Assembly: GCA_041861885.1 (NCBI GenBank)
Contig: JBGVUE010000001.1
Coordinates: 2,840,001 to 2,904,000 of the forward strand
Source: Haloimpatiens sp. FM7315
GTDB taxonomy: Bacteria; Bacillota; Clostridia; Clostridiales; Clostridiaceae
Direction: 5' to 3'
DNA length: 64,000 bases
Shown: piece by piece, positions 9,328 through 19,375 of the stretch
How the letters are laid out: each line of letters opens with the position of its first letter
Position numbering within the stretch: the stretch's first letter is position 1
The notes under the pieces: generated by a model
What the model was told of the DNA's origin: nothing
Seen by the model: only the letters and a program-made list of their open reading frames with translations
Databases searched by the model: none
Position numbers and translations under genes: made by a program

Positions 9328-9544
9328 TTTCCAAATTCTCCTTTTCTAAATTCTCCTGCAGACAATATAAGTCTTCTATTGTTGTATTAAATGCTCTGGC
9401 TATCTTGTAGGCAAGCATAATTGAGGGATTATACTGCCCCTTTTCAAGTGAAATAATAGTTCTCGAAGAAACAAACACTAAATCAGCAAGCTGCATCTGG
9501 GTCATTTTTTTCTTTGTTCTTAATTCTTTTACTTTATTTTTCAA
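9314..9544 (-). CDS. XRE-family transcriptional regulator
   Basis: About 76 residues, almost entirely one HTH domain: KVKELRTKKKMTQMQLADLV...SRTIISLEKGQYNPSI...AFNTTIEDLYCL, as in Cro/C.AhdI-type regulators. I place the start at the TTG at 9544 because an upstream in-frame ATG (9583) lies inside the operator and before the ribosome site AGGTGA. It is cotranscribed with the membrane protein and probably represses its own promoter. Confidence 0.88.
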   Translation of the reverse strand: MKNKVKELRTKKKMTQMQLADLVFVSSRTIISLEKGQYNPSIMLAYKIARAFNTTIEDLYCLQENLEKENLENENI

Positions 9545-9567
9545 ACATATCACCTGCCTATATTTAT

Positions 9568-9626
9568 ATGAAGTAAGCTTCATGTGAAGTTAGCTTCATA
9601 TTAGCACAATAAAAAAAGATTGTCAA
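9568..9626 (-). promoter_or_regulatory. Consensus promoter with two adjacent 16-bp operators
   Basis: On the minus strand TTGACA (9621-9626), a 17-bp spacer and TAATAT (9598-9603) form a near-perfect sigma-A promoter. Two abutting 16-bp elements follow: ATGAAGtaagCTTCAT at 9568-9583 (perfect dyad) and GTGAAGttagCTTCAT at 9584-9599, the latter overlapping the -10. This is a classic autorepression layout for the XRE protein encoded just downstream. Confidence 0.75.
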
Positions 9627-9632
9627 AAATGT

Positions 9633-9702
9633 GGGGACGGTTAATGAAAATCTCCAAAATCAAATCTGAAAATTTGGGTACGGGTCTGGCGGGGACGGTT
9701 AA
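9633..9702 (+). repeat. Two direct copies of the GGGGACGGTTAA repeat
   Basis: Copies at 9633-9644 and 9691-9702. They are the leftmost members of the 13-copy family that is confined to 9.6-23.4 kb. They lie in the otherwise empty 300-bp space between the XRE promoter and the GNAT gene. Confidence 0.85.
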
Positions 9703-9880
9703 CAACTTTTAAGCGTATTTCAAGAGCAAATTAAAAAAATAGATTTTAGAAACTAAAAAATTAGCATCTCAAACCTATTTTAATTTTAAAAATTATTTTA
9801 TTATTTTCTAAGATAACCTATTAGACACATATCAGATGAAGCTACAGTTCATATACAAAATTAAATTATTCTAAATCCAA

Positions 9881-10402
9881 TTATTGTAAATCCAACCTAT
9901 ATACATACTCATCATACACAATATCTGTGCCTGTTTTTTTAAAAGTATCTTCTTTTTCAACATAAAAATTTAGTTTTTTCATGACTTTATTAGATGGAAC
10001 ATTCTCTTTTGCTACAGGAGCAGTTATTTTTTTGGCTCCATTTTCATGGCAAAAATCAATTAGCGCCTTAATCATTTCTGTAGCATAGCCTTGACGCCAA
10101 TATTTTTTATGAATCGCATATCCTAAATCCCAATGAATTTTGTCTTCACTTGGAACTGCACTACATGTTCCAATGTAATCTCCAGTTTCTTTTGAAACTG
10201 CAACAAAGTAATAACAACCTTGAAATATTTCAACCTTTTCTTTCCATTTTAAATAAGTGTCCCCTGCTTTTTCTCTTGGTGGATCTGATAGATATTTGCC
10301 CATTTCTTTATCAAGCCATATGTCCATGCAAAAATCAGCATCTTCTTTTTTAGTGCTCCTTACAACTAAACGATTTGTTCTTAAAATAAACATATTTATC
10401 AT
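9881..10402 (-). CDS. GNAT acetyltransferase, RimJ/RimL type
   Basis: 173 residues with the GNAT fold: an N-terminal FILRTNRLVVRSTKKEDADF strand-helix, DLGYAIHKKYWRQGYATEMIKALIDF (acetyl-CoA pyrophosphate loop, R/Q-x-x-G-Y-A) and a C-terminal NVPSNKVMKKLNFYVEKE motif. The start at 10402 follows GGGGCGAGT. RimJ/RimL members acetylate N-terminal amines of proteins or small amines; the substrate cannot be predicted. A second, distinct GNAT gene lies directly upstream. Confidence 0.88.
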   Translation of the reverse strand: MINMFILRTNRLVVRSTKKEDADFCMDIWLDKEMGKYLSDPPREKAGDTYLKWKEKVEIFQGCYYFVAVSKETGDYIGTCSAVPSEDKIHWDLGYAIHKKYWRQGYATEMIKALIDFCHENGAKKITAPVAKENVPSNKVMKKLNFYVEKEDTFKKTGTDIVYDEYVYRLDLQ

Positions 10403-10437
10403 ACTCGCCCCTTAAATAATAATTTAATATTAATTTT

Positions 10438-10961
10438 TTACAATTTAATCCAATACCTATTAGTTATACTATTGTCTTCAGAATCAAATGCTTGATTTTC
10501 TAGTACTCCACCATTTGCAATAATTGTTTTATATGATCCTATATTGTCTTTATTACAGGTAACAAGAACTTCTGTTATATTCATTTCCTTGCATTTTTCT
10601 AAAGCTAATTTTAACATTTGGGTTGCATAACCTTTTTTCTCTCTGACTTTCTAACACTATAACCAATGTGCCCTCCAGTTTTTAATAAATAGTCATTTAA
10701 CCTATGTCTAATATCAATCATTCCAACTAATCTTTCATTTTCATCTAATGCAAGATAAGTTGTAGCTGGAACTAAGCCTTCTCTGACCGTTTCCTCCTTT
10801 AAATTATCACAAAAGGCTTCATACCACTGCTCAAAACTTTCACATTGAGAAAGTCCCGCTGTACCATCCATGCTATCTTTATTCTTTATAAATTCTTCTT
10901 TATAATCTAATATGACTTCTTTATACTTTACCTCTGGTAATACCAATTTAATTCTACTCAT
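10438..10961 (-). CDS. GNAT acetyltransferase, frame broken at 10633-10638
   Basis: The N-terminal 108 residues and a C-terminal part in the next frame join if one A is added to the six-A coding run at 10633-10638. The result is about 174 residues, with the acetyl-CoA loop RKSERKKGYATQMLKLALEK across the break and the C-terminal NKDNIGSYKTIIANGG motif, ending at 10438. It belongs to the group of predicted acetyltransferases with a long N-terminal IKLVLPEVKYKEVI segment. Likely functional in the real genome. Confidence 0.82.
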
Positions 10962-11099
10962 ACAATTTCCTCCATAACTATTTAAGTTTTTACAAACACA
11001 AGCATATTTTTTAATTCATTTTTTATAACTTACTTTACAGCATTATCTTTTGTTAATTTATACCTTAAATCTACAACTATAAATTTGCCTTGCAATAAT

Positions 11100-12191
11100 C
11101 TATACATTACTATAGACTAAATTAATAATTCTATCAGTAATTTTAACAATCAAAGGCTTTTTTCCTCTCTCACTTTTAAGTTTTCTTGATTTTTCTTTTT
11201 TATGCATAAACTCAGCTTCTTTTAAAAGTTTAATATAATTTTTATATCTAGCCTCAGATATTACTCCCTCTTCAATAGCTTTTTTTACTGCACAACCGAG
11301 TTCACTACTGTGACTGCAATTTCTAAATTTACAATTTAACGCTAAGGTTTCTATATCAGAAAAAGCATTTTCTACACCATAAACTACATCCATAAGGTGA
11401 AATTCTCTCATGCCAGGAGTGTCAATAACAACTCCTAATTCAGGTATTTTAATTAGCTCCCTATAAGTTGTAGTGTGCCTTCCTCTACCATCAGCTTCCC
11501 TAATTTTTGAAATCTTCATTTTTTCATATCCCAGTAATTTATTTATAAGAGTGGACTTACCAACACCTGAAGAACCTACAAAAGCTACAGTGCACCCCTT
11601 AGGTATTCTTTTTAAAACCTCTGATATACCTTTATTATTAAAACTACTTATAACAAGTGTATCTATTCCCATTGTAACCTTTGAAACTTCTAAGCTTTTT
11701 TCACTAACATTATCACATAAATCTGCTTTAGTGAGTAAAACTACTGGTTTTGCACCACTTTCTAAAGCACTTGCTACATATCTTTCAAGTCTTCTTAAAT
11801 TAAAATTATCATTAAGAGACATAGTAATAAATAGAATATCAATGTTAGCTGCTATAATCTGCTCATCCTCTTTGTTTCCACTAATTTTCCTTGAAAATTT
11901 ACTATATCTTTTTAAAACAGCCTTTATTACCCCATCGCCTTTTAAGTCATCATCTCTATCTAAAACCACAAAATCTCCCACCGTTGGAAAGTCATCAATA
12001 TACGTTGTATTATACATTATTTTACCTGGAATTTTAGCATTCATTATTCCCTTTTCAGTTATAACCTTATAGTAGCTTTTTAATTGGCAAACTACCCTTC
12101 CTAAATAAAAATTCTTATAAAGACTTTCAAACTCCTTTAAAGTGCTGGCCTTAAGTCCATATTCTTTTAAATTAATTTTAATCAATTTCAT
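11100..12191 (-). CDS. rsgA: RsgA-family ribosome-associated GTPase
   Basis: 363 residues. N-terminal OB domain, then a circularly permuted GTPase in which G4 (LLTKADLCD) comes before G1 (GSSGVGKST) and G3 (IDTPGMREF), then a zinc knuckle CKFRNCSHSSELGC. RsgA binds the immature 30S subunit in late assembly. It is ~70 residues longer than the standard housekeeping copy, mainly at the N-terminus and in a basic C-terminal tail, and it is not in the usual prpC-prkC-rpe operon, so it may be a paralogue of the essential-type copy. Confidence 0.88.
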   Translation of the reverse strand: MKLIKINLKEYGLKASTLKEFESLYKNFYLGRVVCQLKSYYKVITEKGIMNAKIPGKIMYNTTYIDDFPTVGDFVVLDRDDDLKGDGVIKAVLKRYSKFSRKISGNKEDEQIIAANIDILFITMSLNDNFNLRRLERYVASALESGAKPVVLLTKADLCDNVSEKSLEVSKVTMGIDTLVISSFNNKGISEVLKRIPKGCTVAFVGSSGVGKSTLINKLLGYEKMKISKIREADGRGRHTTTYRELIKIPELGVVIDTPGMREFHLMDVVYGVENAFSDIETLALNCKFRNCSHSSELGCAVKKAIEEGVISEARYKNYIKLLKEAEFMHKKEKSRKLKSERGKKPLIVKITDRIINLVYSNV

Positions 12192-12838
12192 TCCTCCATA
12201 TTAAATAATTTAGTACATAAAAATACCCTGAAACAACATACTGCTCCAAGGTTATGTGCATATTTAATATGAAACTTATAAAAAAGTATAATTATTTCCT
12301 ATAAAGCCTTATAAAAAACACCTAACACTTATTAAATCCTATTTAAATAGATTTTTCCTAGGAGCAGCCATTATGAATTTTTTGTATATAAAACATCTAT
12401 TATTTTTATCATAAGACACCACTCCTTCCATTAATAAGTATTAGTCGAAATCTTAATTATATAGTGAATATTTCAAAAATACTGTGTTTTAAATATACCA
12501 CTTATATGCATATTAATCAATATATTTATTAAGTTATTTTCTTTATCTTTGAATCTTCTATGGCTTAATTGTTCTAATTACTAGCTAATCTATGACCTTT
12601 TTTAGAAGGCATTTCTATTACAAAATCATAGGTATAACAATCTATATTTCAAATGTTACTTATATTATCTTTTAATGAGGTTGTTTATTTACTTATTATG
12701 TAATAAATGTTATATTTATTACATAATAAAGTTATAGGTTTATTTCTGAGATATAAACCTAGTTTTATTTATATATATAAGCTTGAATAAATTAATATTA
12801 TTTAAGTCTATATAAATATACAAAGGGGGCTTTACATT
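12192..12838. other. Intergenic region with a perfect 16-bp inverted repeat
   Basis: 647 bp without a convincing gene. At 12693-12729 TTATTATGTAATAAAT and its exact complement flank a 5-nt loop GTTAT. No T run follows on either strand, so it is not a normal terminator. A weaker dyad (AGGTTTAT/ATAAACCT) lies at 12736-12762. The repeat is about 110 bp before the M1 peptidase start and could be an operator or an mRNA hairpin. Confidence 0.5.
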
Positions 12839-14895
12839 ATGAAACTAAAAAAAGTTAAATTCTTTATACTAGCTTTTTTACTGGTTTTTTTATTGCCAAA
12901 ACAAAACGTTGTTTTGGCTGAAGAAAAAAGTAAAACAACATCCTATGACATGAATATTACTTTCAATGAAGAAAAGAAAAGTTTAAATGTAAATGAATCA
13001 GTTGAATTTACAAATACCTATAATCATGAGCTTGACAATCTAGTATTTCATTTATACCCAGATTCATACAAAAGTATAGATAAAATGCCTTTGTTTTCAA
13101 ATGGTTTGAGAGATAAAGCATTAGAAAAAGAAGAAATTGGTGATATAGATATAAAAAAAGTATTAGTTAACAATAAAGAAGTAAAATTTTCACAAGAAAA
13201 ACAAATTCTAAAATTCTCTTTAGAAACTCCTCTTAAAGAAAATGACACTATAGAAATTTCTATAACTTTCACCTTAAAAATTCCTAAAGGCTATGGAAGA
13301 CTTGGTTATAATAATGAAGTCTATTATTTATCTAATTGGTATCCAATATTATCCATGTACAACGCTAGTTCCAACTCTTGGGATGAAAATGAGTTTCACC
13401 CAGTTGGCGAATCCAATTATAGTAATGCATCAAATTACAACGTAACTTTAAACACTAATAAAAATATGGTTATAGCCTCAACTGGAGTAATTTCCTCAGA
13501 AGAAACTAAAGGCAATGTAAAATCCACTAAAATTAAAGCTGAAAATGTAAGAGATTTTACCTTTATGATGAGTGAAAAATTTAAAGTACTATCTAAAAAA
13601 GTAAATGATATAAAAGTAAATAGTTTTTACATCTCTGACCAGGATGAAAAATTAAGTACTAAAATAGAAGCTCAAAGAATGCTTGATTTTGGTGCAGATT
13701 CTATAGATTTTTTCAGTAAAACCTTCGGTAAATACCCTTACCCGGAATTTGATATAGTAGAAACTTATCTTTCTGGTGGTGCTATGGAATATCCTCAAAT
13801 AATCCAAATGGGTAAGTATCCTAACTATACTAATAATAATGATTCAAAACATTTTTATTTAGACTGGAATAAAGAAGCTGTAGTCCATGAAACTGCTCAT
13901 CAATGGTGGTATGCTTCTGTTGGAAACAACGAATTTAAAGAACCATTTCTTGATGAATCCCTTACAGTGTATTCAACTGCATTGTATTTCGAAAAAAAGA
14001 AGGAAAATACTCTGAAAATGCAATAGCAAACACAATAAGAGATCACTACTATTATTTAGATAAAAGCTATTCCTTTGACACAAGTGTTGATAAATTTGAA
14101 AATCAAGGTATATATACCGAAACCATTTATATAAACGCCCCTATTGTATTTGAAGATTTAAGAACTCAAGTTGGAGAGAAAACCTTTTTAAAAATAATGC
14201 AAACATATTTTAAAAACTATCTGTATAAAAATGCTTCAATTGAAGGCTTCTTAAAAGTTATAAAAGATGTTTCAGGTGAAAATACAGCAAATAATATTAA
14301 AAAAGCTATTACTTCAAAAGATTATAATCCTGAAAAACTTCAACTTACAGAAGAAGAACATAATATAATTAATAAAAATAGGTTAATTTCTCAGTTAACT
14401 CTTCAGGAAAAATCTTCAGGAATTACTATAGGAAGTTTTCTACTTAGAACCTTAAAGGGTGAAAAAATATTATTAGTAAAACCAACAAATCTAACAAAAG
14501 AAGAAAAACCTGATGTAGAAAAGTTAATTAGTTCTATAATAGATGTCTTTAAAGTGAACTATGGCATAACCCTTAATGTTAAAGAGGATAGAGCATTAAC
14601 TAATAATGATATAAAAAACTATAATCTTATGCTACTAGGAAATCCTAAAAACAATGAATATATAAGAAAAAACACCGACAAAATGCCTATTTGTATAACT
14701 CCAAAAGGAATTATAACAGATAATCTAATACTAAAAGATAACCAAAGTACTGGTTTATTTATATTAGATAGTTCTAAAGATGGCGGGAAATTAAATATAG
14801 TATTATTCTGGTATAACATGAAACCTTATTTTTACTATATTCAAAACTATAATACTTTTCAGTATGTAATACATTCAAAAATGGAACTAGCATAA
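12839..14895 (+). CDS. Secreted M1-family metallopeptidase, frame broken at 13992-13998
   Basis: Restored length about 685 residues. A signal peptide (basic start, hydrophobic 8-20, cleavage after VVLA) precedes an M1 aminopeptidase-like domain: GGAMEYPQ (substrate-binding motif, residues 313-320) and the zinc site HETAH (350-354) with the third ligand Glu373 exactly 18 residues on (HEXXH-X18-E). The frame breaks at a seven-A run and continues as EGKYSENAIANTIRDHYYY; adding one A restores it. The C-terminal part lacks a recognised anchor. GGGGGC ribosome site. Likely digests extracellular peptides. Confidence 0.87.
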
Positions 14896-14976
14896 GTGGA
14901 ACTTCGGAATACAACCATTCTTATGAATAAACGTAACTGAATTTCTGCTTATAAGATATATAAAATAATAGCTTTT

Positions 14977-15015
14977 GAAAACAATATGCTGTTTGTTATT
15001 CAGTATATTGTTTTC
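14977..15015. terminator. Terminator hairpin between convergent genes
   Basis: GAAAACAATATGCTG and CAGTATATTGTTTTC form a 15-bp stem (one G-T pair) with a 9-nt loop. It sits between the M1 peptidase and the methyltransferase, whose 3' ends face each other, and can act for both. Confidence 0.75.
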
Positions 15016-15034
15016 TTTGGCTAACTTGTGATTC

Positions 15035-15859
15035 CTATTTTTCACCAAAAGCATATATTACTGGCATATTAAAATGAAGGCAATTATCTTTTTTGAATTT
15101 ATCAAGGTCATTAAAAATATCCACTTTAAACTGAACATAAGATTCAAATCCTAAGCTTTCTATTTTATCAAATATTTTTCTTACAGCGTTAGTATGCATT
15201 TCCTTCCACCACATATTTTTATCTTTATAAATAACCTTTTCCACCTCTTCATGAACCTTAATATTTTTAAATCCCGCCTCTTTTAGGATTTTTTCAACGC
15301 TTTTTACATCATCGAATTTAGGTATATCCTGATTTTTATGCTTATCCTTCACATTATCTACTTTTAAATATCTATTAATTGTATCTCCTAACCACTTTTG
15401 ATCTTCCTGCACTCCCCATATACTAAAAGCTACTTGTCCTCCTGTTTTCAAGACTTTAATAACATTTTTTAGTTTATGTTTTCCTAAAAGTAAATAACCA
15501 ATTCCAAAACCGCAAACAACATTATCAAAATAATCTTCTGGAAAATCTAGTTCATCAGCGTCCATTACTTTTACTTCTGCATTAACAATATTTTTAGATA
15601 AAATATCTTTATGGGTCTCCTCTATCATGACCTTAGAACTGTCTATTCCAACTACATATCCACTGCTTTTAACTTTATTTACAGAAGGAAATAAGGAGGC
15701 TCCCCTTCCAACTGCAATATCCAAAACCTTGTTGCCTTTTGTTATATTTGAATATTCAACCAATTTATAGCCAAAATCATTCCAGTATCTAGGCTCACTT
15801 TTGCCAAAATCCTCAGCTACAATATCCCATACGTTTACAATTTCTTTTACTTCATTCAT
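15035..15859 (-). CDS. SAM-dependent class I methyltransferase
   Basis: 274 residues of the UbiE/COQ5-like type. Motif I VLDIAVGRGASLF near residues 45-57, acidic end of strand 2 VVGIDSSKVM, motif II MDADELDFP, motif III YFDNVVCGFGIGYLL. The target is not predictable from sequence. It is preceded by a GGGGACGGTTAA copy and by a 2'-5' ligase-family gene on the same strand about 50 bp away, so it may be cotranscribed. Confidence 0.85.
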   Translation of the reverse strand: MNEVKEIVNVWDIVAEDFGKSEPRYWNDFGYKLVEYSNITKGNKVLDIAVGRGASLFPSVNKVKSSGYVVGIDSSKVMIEETHKDILSKNIVNAEVKVMDADELDFPEDYFDNVVCGFGIGYLLLGKHKLKNVIKVLKTGGQVAFSIWGVQEDQKWLGDTINRYLKVDNVKDKHKNQDIPKFDDVKSVEKILKEAGFKNIKVHEEVEKVIYKDKNMWWKEMHTNAVRKIFDKIESLGFESYVQFKVDIFNDLDKFKKDNCLHFNMPVIYAFGEK

Positions 15860-15901
15860 GCTTCTGCCTCCATTTCTTTTAGGTCTTTTTGGGGTATTTT
15901 T

Positions 15902-15913
15902 GGGGACGGTTAA
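15902..15913 (+). repeat. GGGGACGGTTAA repeat copy
   Basis: Single copy in the gap between the methyltransferase start and the 2'-5' ligase stop, overlapping the latter's last codons. Confidence 0.85.
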
Positions 15914-16485
15914 GTATTTTTTAACTTTATTTCCATTTCAATTATGGAATTCTCATCTTTATCAATTATCTCCACGGATACCTTGTCCACAATAATTTTA
16001 AATTCATTCCTTAATTTAACTACATCTTTATAGGCCTTTTCTAAATCCTCTTTATTTGAAAAACTTCCAATAGTCATATGAGGTACATACTGAACCCTAT
16101 TAAGCCACTCAGGCCTATACTCTTTAAGGATTTCACTATATAATTTTTCATGAAGCTTAATTACATCCTTAGCCCCTACTTTTAGATTTAAAAACAAAAA
16201 GTTTCCAATTTCCTCTTCAACCTTTGTAACACCCTGTAAAACTAATTTAAAAGAATTTATTTCCTTTAAAGTATTTTTTAAATAATCCTTTAATTTTTCT
16301 TCTCTAATATCACTTACAAAGGGAAATACAAGGGTAATATGTCCTTGAACTTTTTCAAACAAAGGATCGTATTTTTTTCTAATATTATTTATTAAATCTA
16401 CATTTTCAAATTCAGGAAATATCATTATGCATCTTTTTATATTTGAATTATTAACATTAATGCTTTCCATATTTTCGCCTCTCAT
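15910..16485 (-). CDS. 2'-5' RNA ligase-superfamily protein
   Basis: 191 residues with both catalytic motifs of the 2H phosphoesterase fold: GHITLVFPF and PHMTIGSF, about 85 residues apart. Members act as RNA ligases or cyclic phosphodiesterases on RNA or nucleotides. Two starts are possible (MRGENMESINV or the second ATG); the first follows GGGGAGGATATA. The PHP phosphatase gene ends 15 bp upstream, which suggests one operon. Confidence 0.85.
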   Translation of the reverse strand: MRGENMESINVNNSNIKRCIMIFPEFENVDLINNIRKKYDPLFEKVQGHITLVFPFVSDIREEKLKDYLKNTLKEINSFKLVLQGVTKVEEEIGNFLFLNLKVGAKDVIKLHEKLYSEILKEYRPEWLNRVQYVPHMTIGSFSNKEDLEKAYKDVVKLRNEFKIIVDKVSVEIIDKDENSIIEMEIKLKNT

Positions 16486-16500
16486 TATATCCTCCCCTCT

Positions 16501-17265
16501 TTAATCCACTATTAGTTTTCTTTTTTCAAAATGGACTATTTTCAAATTGCAATCTCTTGCCATACCTAAAGCTATGTCAAAGTTTCTTCCTATATTCACT
16601 TCTGTGTGAGCGTCAGAGCCTAAAGTTATATATCTGCCGCCTAATTCATAGTACCTTTTATAAATCTTTTTAAGCTCCTTTTGTGATTTCTCATTACCAA
16701 GTCTTCTTGTGTTTAACTCTATTACTTTTTCATTTTCTATTATTTTTTCTAATATTTCATCTATAAGATACTTGTAATCCTCATAATAAAGCTCTGTATC
16801 ATCGTATCTAGCATATCTTGAAATATAATCAATGTGTCCAATACTATCTACAAAATCATAAACTTCAACACACTGAAGCATAGCCTTAAGATACTCTTCA
16901 TAAACCTCTTTTTTTGCCCTACCTTTGTATAAAGCCTCCTCATATACATCAATATTTCTTACGAGATGAAGAGAACCAATTACATAATCAAAATCATTTT
17001 CCTTCTGAAGCTCTCTATTCTCTTCAATACAGTCCATTCTCATACCAAGTTCTACTCCTAGAAGTACTCCTTGCTTCCTGTACTTATCGTATTTATTAAA
17101 ATACTCTCCAACATCAAAAACAAACTTGTCTTTAATAGGAAATTTTAAATCCATATGTTCTGTTATAGTAACTCCAAGTTTTAATTTGTTTGCAAAATTT
17201 ACCGCATCATTTATAATCATTTTCGAATCTGTTGAAAACTTAGTGTGCATATGTGTATCAAACAT
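16501..17265 (-). CDS. PHP-domain phosphatase, histidinol-phosphatase type
   Basis: 254 residues beginning with the metal-binding motif DTHMHTKFSTDSKM, followed by TEHMD, GSLHLV, DSIGHIDYI and, near the end, GSDAHTE: the full set of PHP metal ligands. HisK-type PHP proteins dephosphorylate L-histidinol phosphate, but no his genes are near, so another phosphoester is possible. Followed closely by the 2'-5' ligase-family gene. Confidence 0.88.
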   Translation of the reverse strand: MFDTHMHTKFSTDSKMIINDAVNFANKLKLGVTITEHMDLKFPIKDKFVFDVGEYFNKYDKYRKQGVLLGVELGMRMDCIEENRELQKENDFDYVIGSLHLVRNIDVYEEALYKGRAKKEVYEEYLKAMLQCVEVYDFVDSIGHIDYISRYARYDDTELYYEDYKYLIDEILEKIIENEKVIELNTRRLGNEKSQKELKKIYKRYYELGGRYITLGSDAHTEVNIGRNFDIALGMARDCNLKIVHFEKRKLIVD

Positions 17266-17296
17266 TTTTAATCTCCTTCTTTTCTTTGTTTTCCTT

Positions 17297-17428
17297 GGGG
17301 ACGGTTAAGTTGTTTTTGCTATTTCCTTGGGTATTTCCTTGGGGACGGTTAACTTGTTTTTCCTATAGATCTAAGTAATTTATCTTAACCGTCCCCAAAG
17401 ACAAAGGGAATTTAACTTAACCGTCCCC
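17297..17428. repeat. Four GGGGACGGTTAA copies in >> << arrangement
   Basis: Two direct copies (17297-17308, 17341-17352) and two inverted ones (17385-17396, 17417-17428) within 132 bp. The arms can pair as nested hairpins. This fills most of the 360-bp space between the divergent PHP and proB genes. Confidence 0.88.
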
Positions 17429-17629
17429 ATCTTTTTATATTCTCGTAATTGAAGGTTTATCCTTTAAACATGTTAAAAATCTTCTTTAAATGCTTTTACA
17501 ATCTTAACAATAATTTATAAAGAACTAGTAAAAATTTAAAAAACACACTGCCCATAAATTAACTGTTGCTATTAAAAGCTTTATATCCTTATAATAAATA
17601 TAATATATTTATTGGGAGTGGATGAAAAG

Positions 17630-18757
17630 ATGGATAACTTAAGACAAGAGCTAAAAAAATCCAAAAGAATTATAATTAAAATTGGAACTTCATCAATAAC
17701 TTATCCTACGGGATTGTTAAATTTAAATCACATAGAAAAAATCGTAAGGCAAATTGCAGATATACATAATAGAGGACTTGAAATTGTTCTTGTAACCTCG
17801 GGAGCTATTGGTGCGGGTATGGGAAGGCTTGGACTAAAAACTAGACCAAAAACCATACCTGAGAAACAAGCTGCTGCCGCTGTAGGACAAGGAGTTTTAA
17901 TGCATACCTACGAGAAACTTTTTTCAGAATATAGCAAAACCACAGCTCAAATTCTTCTAACAAAAGAAGATATGTGTGATAGAGTTCGTTTTTTAAATGC
18001 TAGAAACACTTTTTTCTCCCTTTTCGACAAAAATGTTATCCCCATTGTTAATGAAAATGATGCGATAATTGTGGATGAAATAAAATTTGGTGACAATGAT
18101 ACTCTTTCATCCGTAGTTGCCGGCCTTGTAGATGCTGATCTTCTCATAATATTAAGCGATATTGATGGACTTTATGATAAAGATCCAAGAAAAGATCCTA
18201 AAGCCAAATTTATAAATACAGTTGAAAATATTACAGAAGATGTAGAGAACTTTGCAAAAGGTGCTGGAAGCTCTCTTGGCACAGGTGGCATGGCTACAAA
18301 AATAAAAGCAGCTAAAATAGCCTTATCCTCTGGTGCCTCAATGCTTATTTTAAACGGAAGTATACCTAATATAATAAGCATTGCTTTAGAAGGTGAACCT
18401 GTAGGAACCTTGTTTCACTGTGAAAAACAACAATTAAGTGCTAAAAAACATTGGCTTGCCTTTGGAACCCTTCCAAAAGGCAAAATATATGTAGACATAG
18501 GTGCAGAAAAATTTATAAAAGAAAAACATAAAAGCCTTCTTCCAAAAGGAATAACAAAGGTAACTGGCATTTTTAAACAGGGTGATGTAATATCTATATA
18601 TAATGAAGATAATAAAGAAATTGGAAGAGGAATAACAAATTATCCTTCCTTTGAAATTGAAAAAATACTTGGTTCTGATTCTAAATCCATAGAAAAAATA
18701 CTTGGATATAAGAGCTATGATGTAGTAGTACATGCTGATAATATGGCTATATTATAA
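17630..18757 (+). CDS. proB: Glutamate 5-kinase
   Basis: About 375 residues: amino acid kinase domain ([70 protein letters not shown]) and a C-terminal PUA domain from about residue 280. It makes glutamyl 5-phosphate, the first step of proline synthesis. An open frame reaches a TTG at 17612, but the ATG at 17630 fits the GGGAGTGG ribosome site. The next-step gene proA is on the opposite strand 600 bp away instead of downstream. No T-box was seen upstream. Confidence 0.95.
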   Translation: MDNLRQELKKSKRIIIKIGTSSITYPTGLLNLNHIEKIVRQIADIHNRGLEIVLVTSGAIGAGMGRLGLKTRPKTIPEKQAAAAVGQGVLMHTYEKLFSEYSKTTAQILLTKEDMCDRVRFLNARNTFFSLFDKNVIPIVNENDAIIVDEIKFGDNDTLSSVVAGLVDADLLIILSDIDGLYDKDPRKDPKAKFINTVENITEDVENFAKGAGSSLGTGGMATKIKAAKIALSSGASMLILNGSIPNIISIALEGEPVGTLFHCEKQQLSAKKHWLAFGTLPKGKIYVDIGAEKFIKEKHKSLLPKGITKVTGIFKQGDVISIYNEDNKEIGRGITNYPSFEIEKILGSDSKSIEKILGYKSYDVVVHADNMAIL

Positions 18758-18765
18758 ATTATTTA

Positions 18766-18802
18766 AAAAGTTGATGCCAGTTTTAATGCATCAACTTTTT
18801 TT
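18766..18802 (+). terminator. Intrinsic terminator of proB
   Basis: AAAAGTTGATGC and GCATCAACTTTT form a 12-bp stem with a 10-nt loop followed by a T run. It has A-rich flank on the other side and may also serve the converging gene at 18813. Confidence 0.9.
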
Positions 18803-18812
18803 ATAAATATTG

Positions 18813-19280
18813 CTACCTTGAAGCCTTACCTGTAATATGTTCTATTTCTATCTGAACTATAGATACCGCTTCTAGACCTTTTTGGATTTCCTGTTTTCCT
18901 TCTTTAATATAATTTGGTGAATACTTTTCAGTTAAAGCTTCTAAGGCATTAATTTTTTCTAAATGCTCCGTTAGAATTTTTGCTTTTCCAAAAATGCACA
19001 CACTTTTATAATTTGTAGTAAATTTGTTTTGAATTACATCATCTTTTTCTATTACACAAAAGGTAACTTTAGAATTTTTCTCTATGCTCTCAATTTTATG
19101 CCCTTTTTTGGCACAGTGAAAATATATTTTGTTGTCTTTATAAACATAACTAACCGGAACAGTATAAGGATATCCTTCATCACCAATTACCCCTAAAACT
19201 CCTGAGGTACAATTGTTTAAAATACTAACTGTTTCATCTAATAATAATAATTGTTTGCTTCTTCTCATATCTCTAAACAA
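18813..19280 (-). CDS. FMN-binding PPOX-fold protein, NimA-like
   Basis: 155 residues of the pyridoxamine 5'-phosphate oxidase-like split-barrel: MRRSKQLLL...TSGVLGVIGDEGYPYTVPVSYVY, FHCAKKGHKIESI, VTFCVIEKDDV. This group includes 5-nitroimidazole reductases (Nim) and many uncharacterised flavoproteins. It stands between convergent proB and proA but has no link to proline synthesis that I can see. Confidence 0.85.
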   Translation of the reverse strand: MFRDMRRSKQLLLLDETVSILNNCTSGVLGVIGDEGYPYTVPVSYVYKDNKIYFHCAKKGHKIESIEKNSKVTFCVIEKDDVIQNKFTTNYKSVCIFGKAKILTEHLEKINALEALTEKYSPNYIKEGKQEIQKGLEAVSIVQIEIEHITGKASR

Positions 19281-19375
19281 ATCTCTTTTCCCCCTAAACC
19301 TGTTAAACTATTTCATAAGTAAATGTTGCCCATATTTTAGAAACTATTTTATTTTAAAATATTATTTTTTAATAG

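Noticed and set aside
9545..9583. ATG at 9583 as start of the XRE gene
   Set aside because: It lies inside the operator dyad and before the ribosome site AGGTGA; the TTG at 9544 fits better.
11473..12072. 199-codon open frame on the plus strand
   Set aside because: It is the antisense shadow of the rsgA-like gene, which has clear GTPase motifs in the other strand.
17297..17428. CRISPR array from the GGGGACGGTTAA copies
   Set aside because: Copies are only 12 bp, vary in direction and spacing, and no cas gene is near.
17400..17611. T-box leader before proB
   Set aside because: No T-box sequence, specifier stem or terminator/antiterminator pair could be found.
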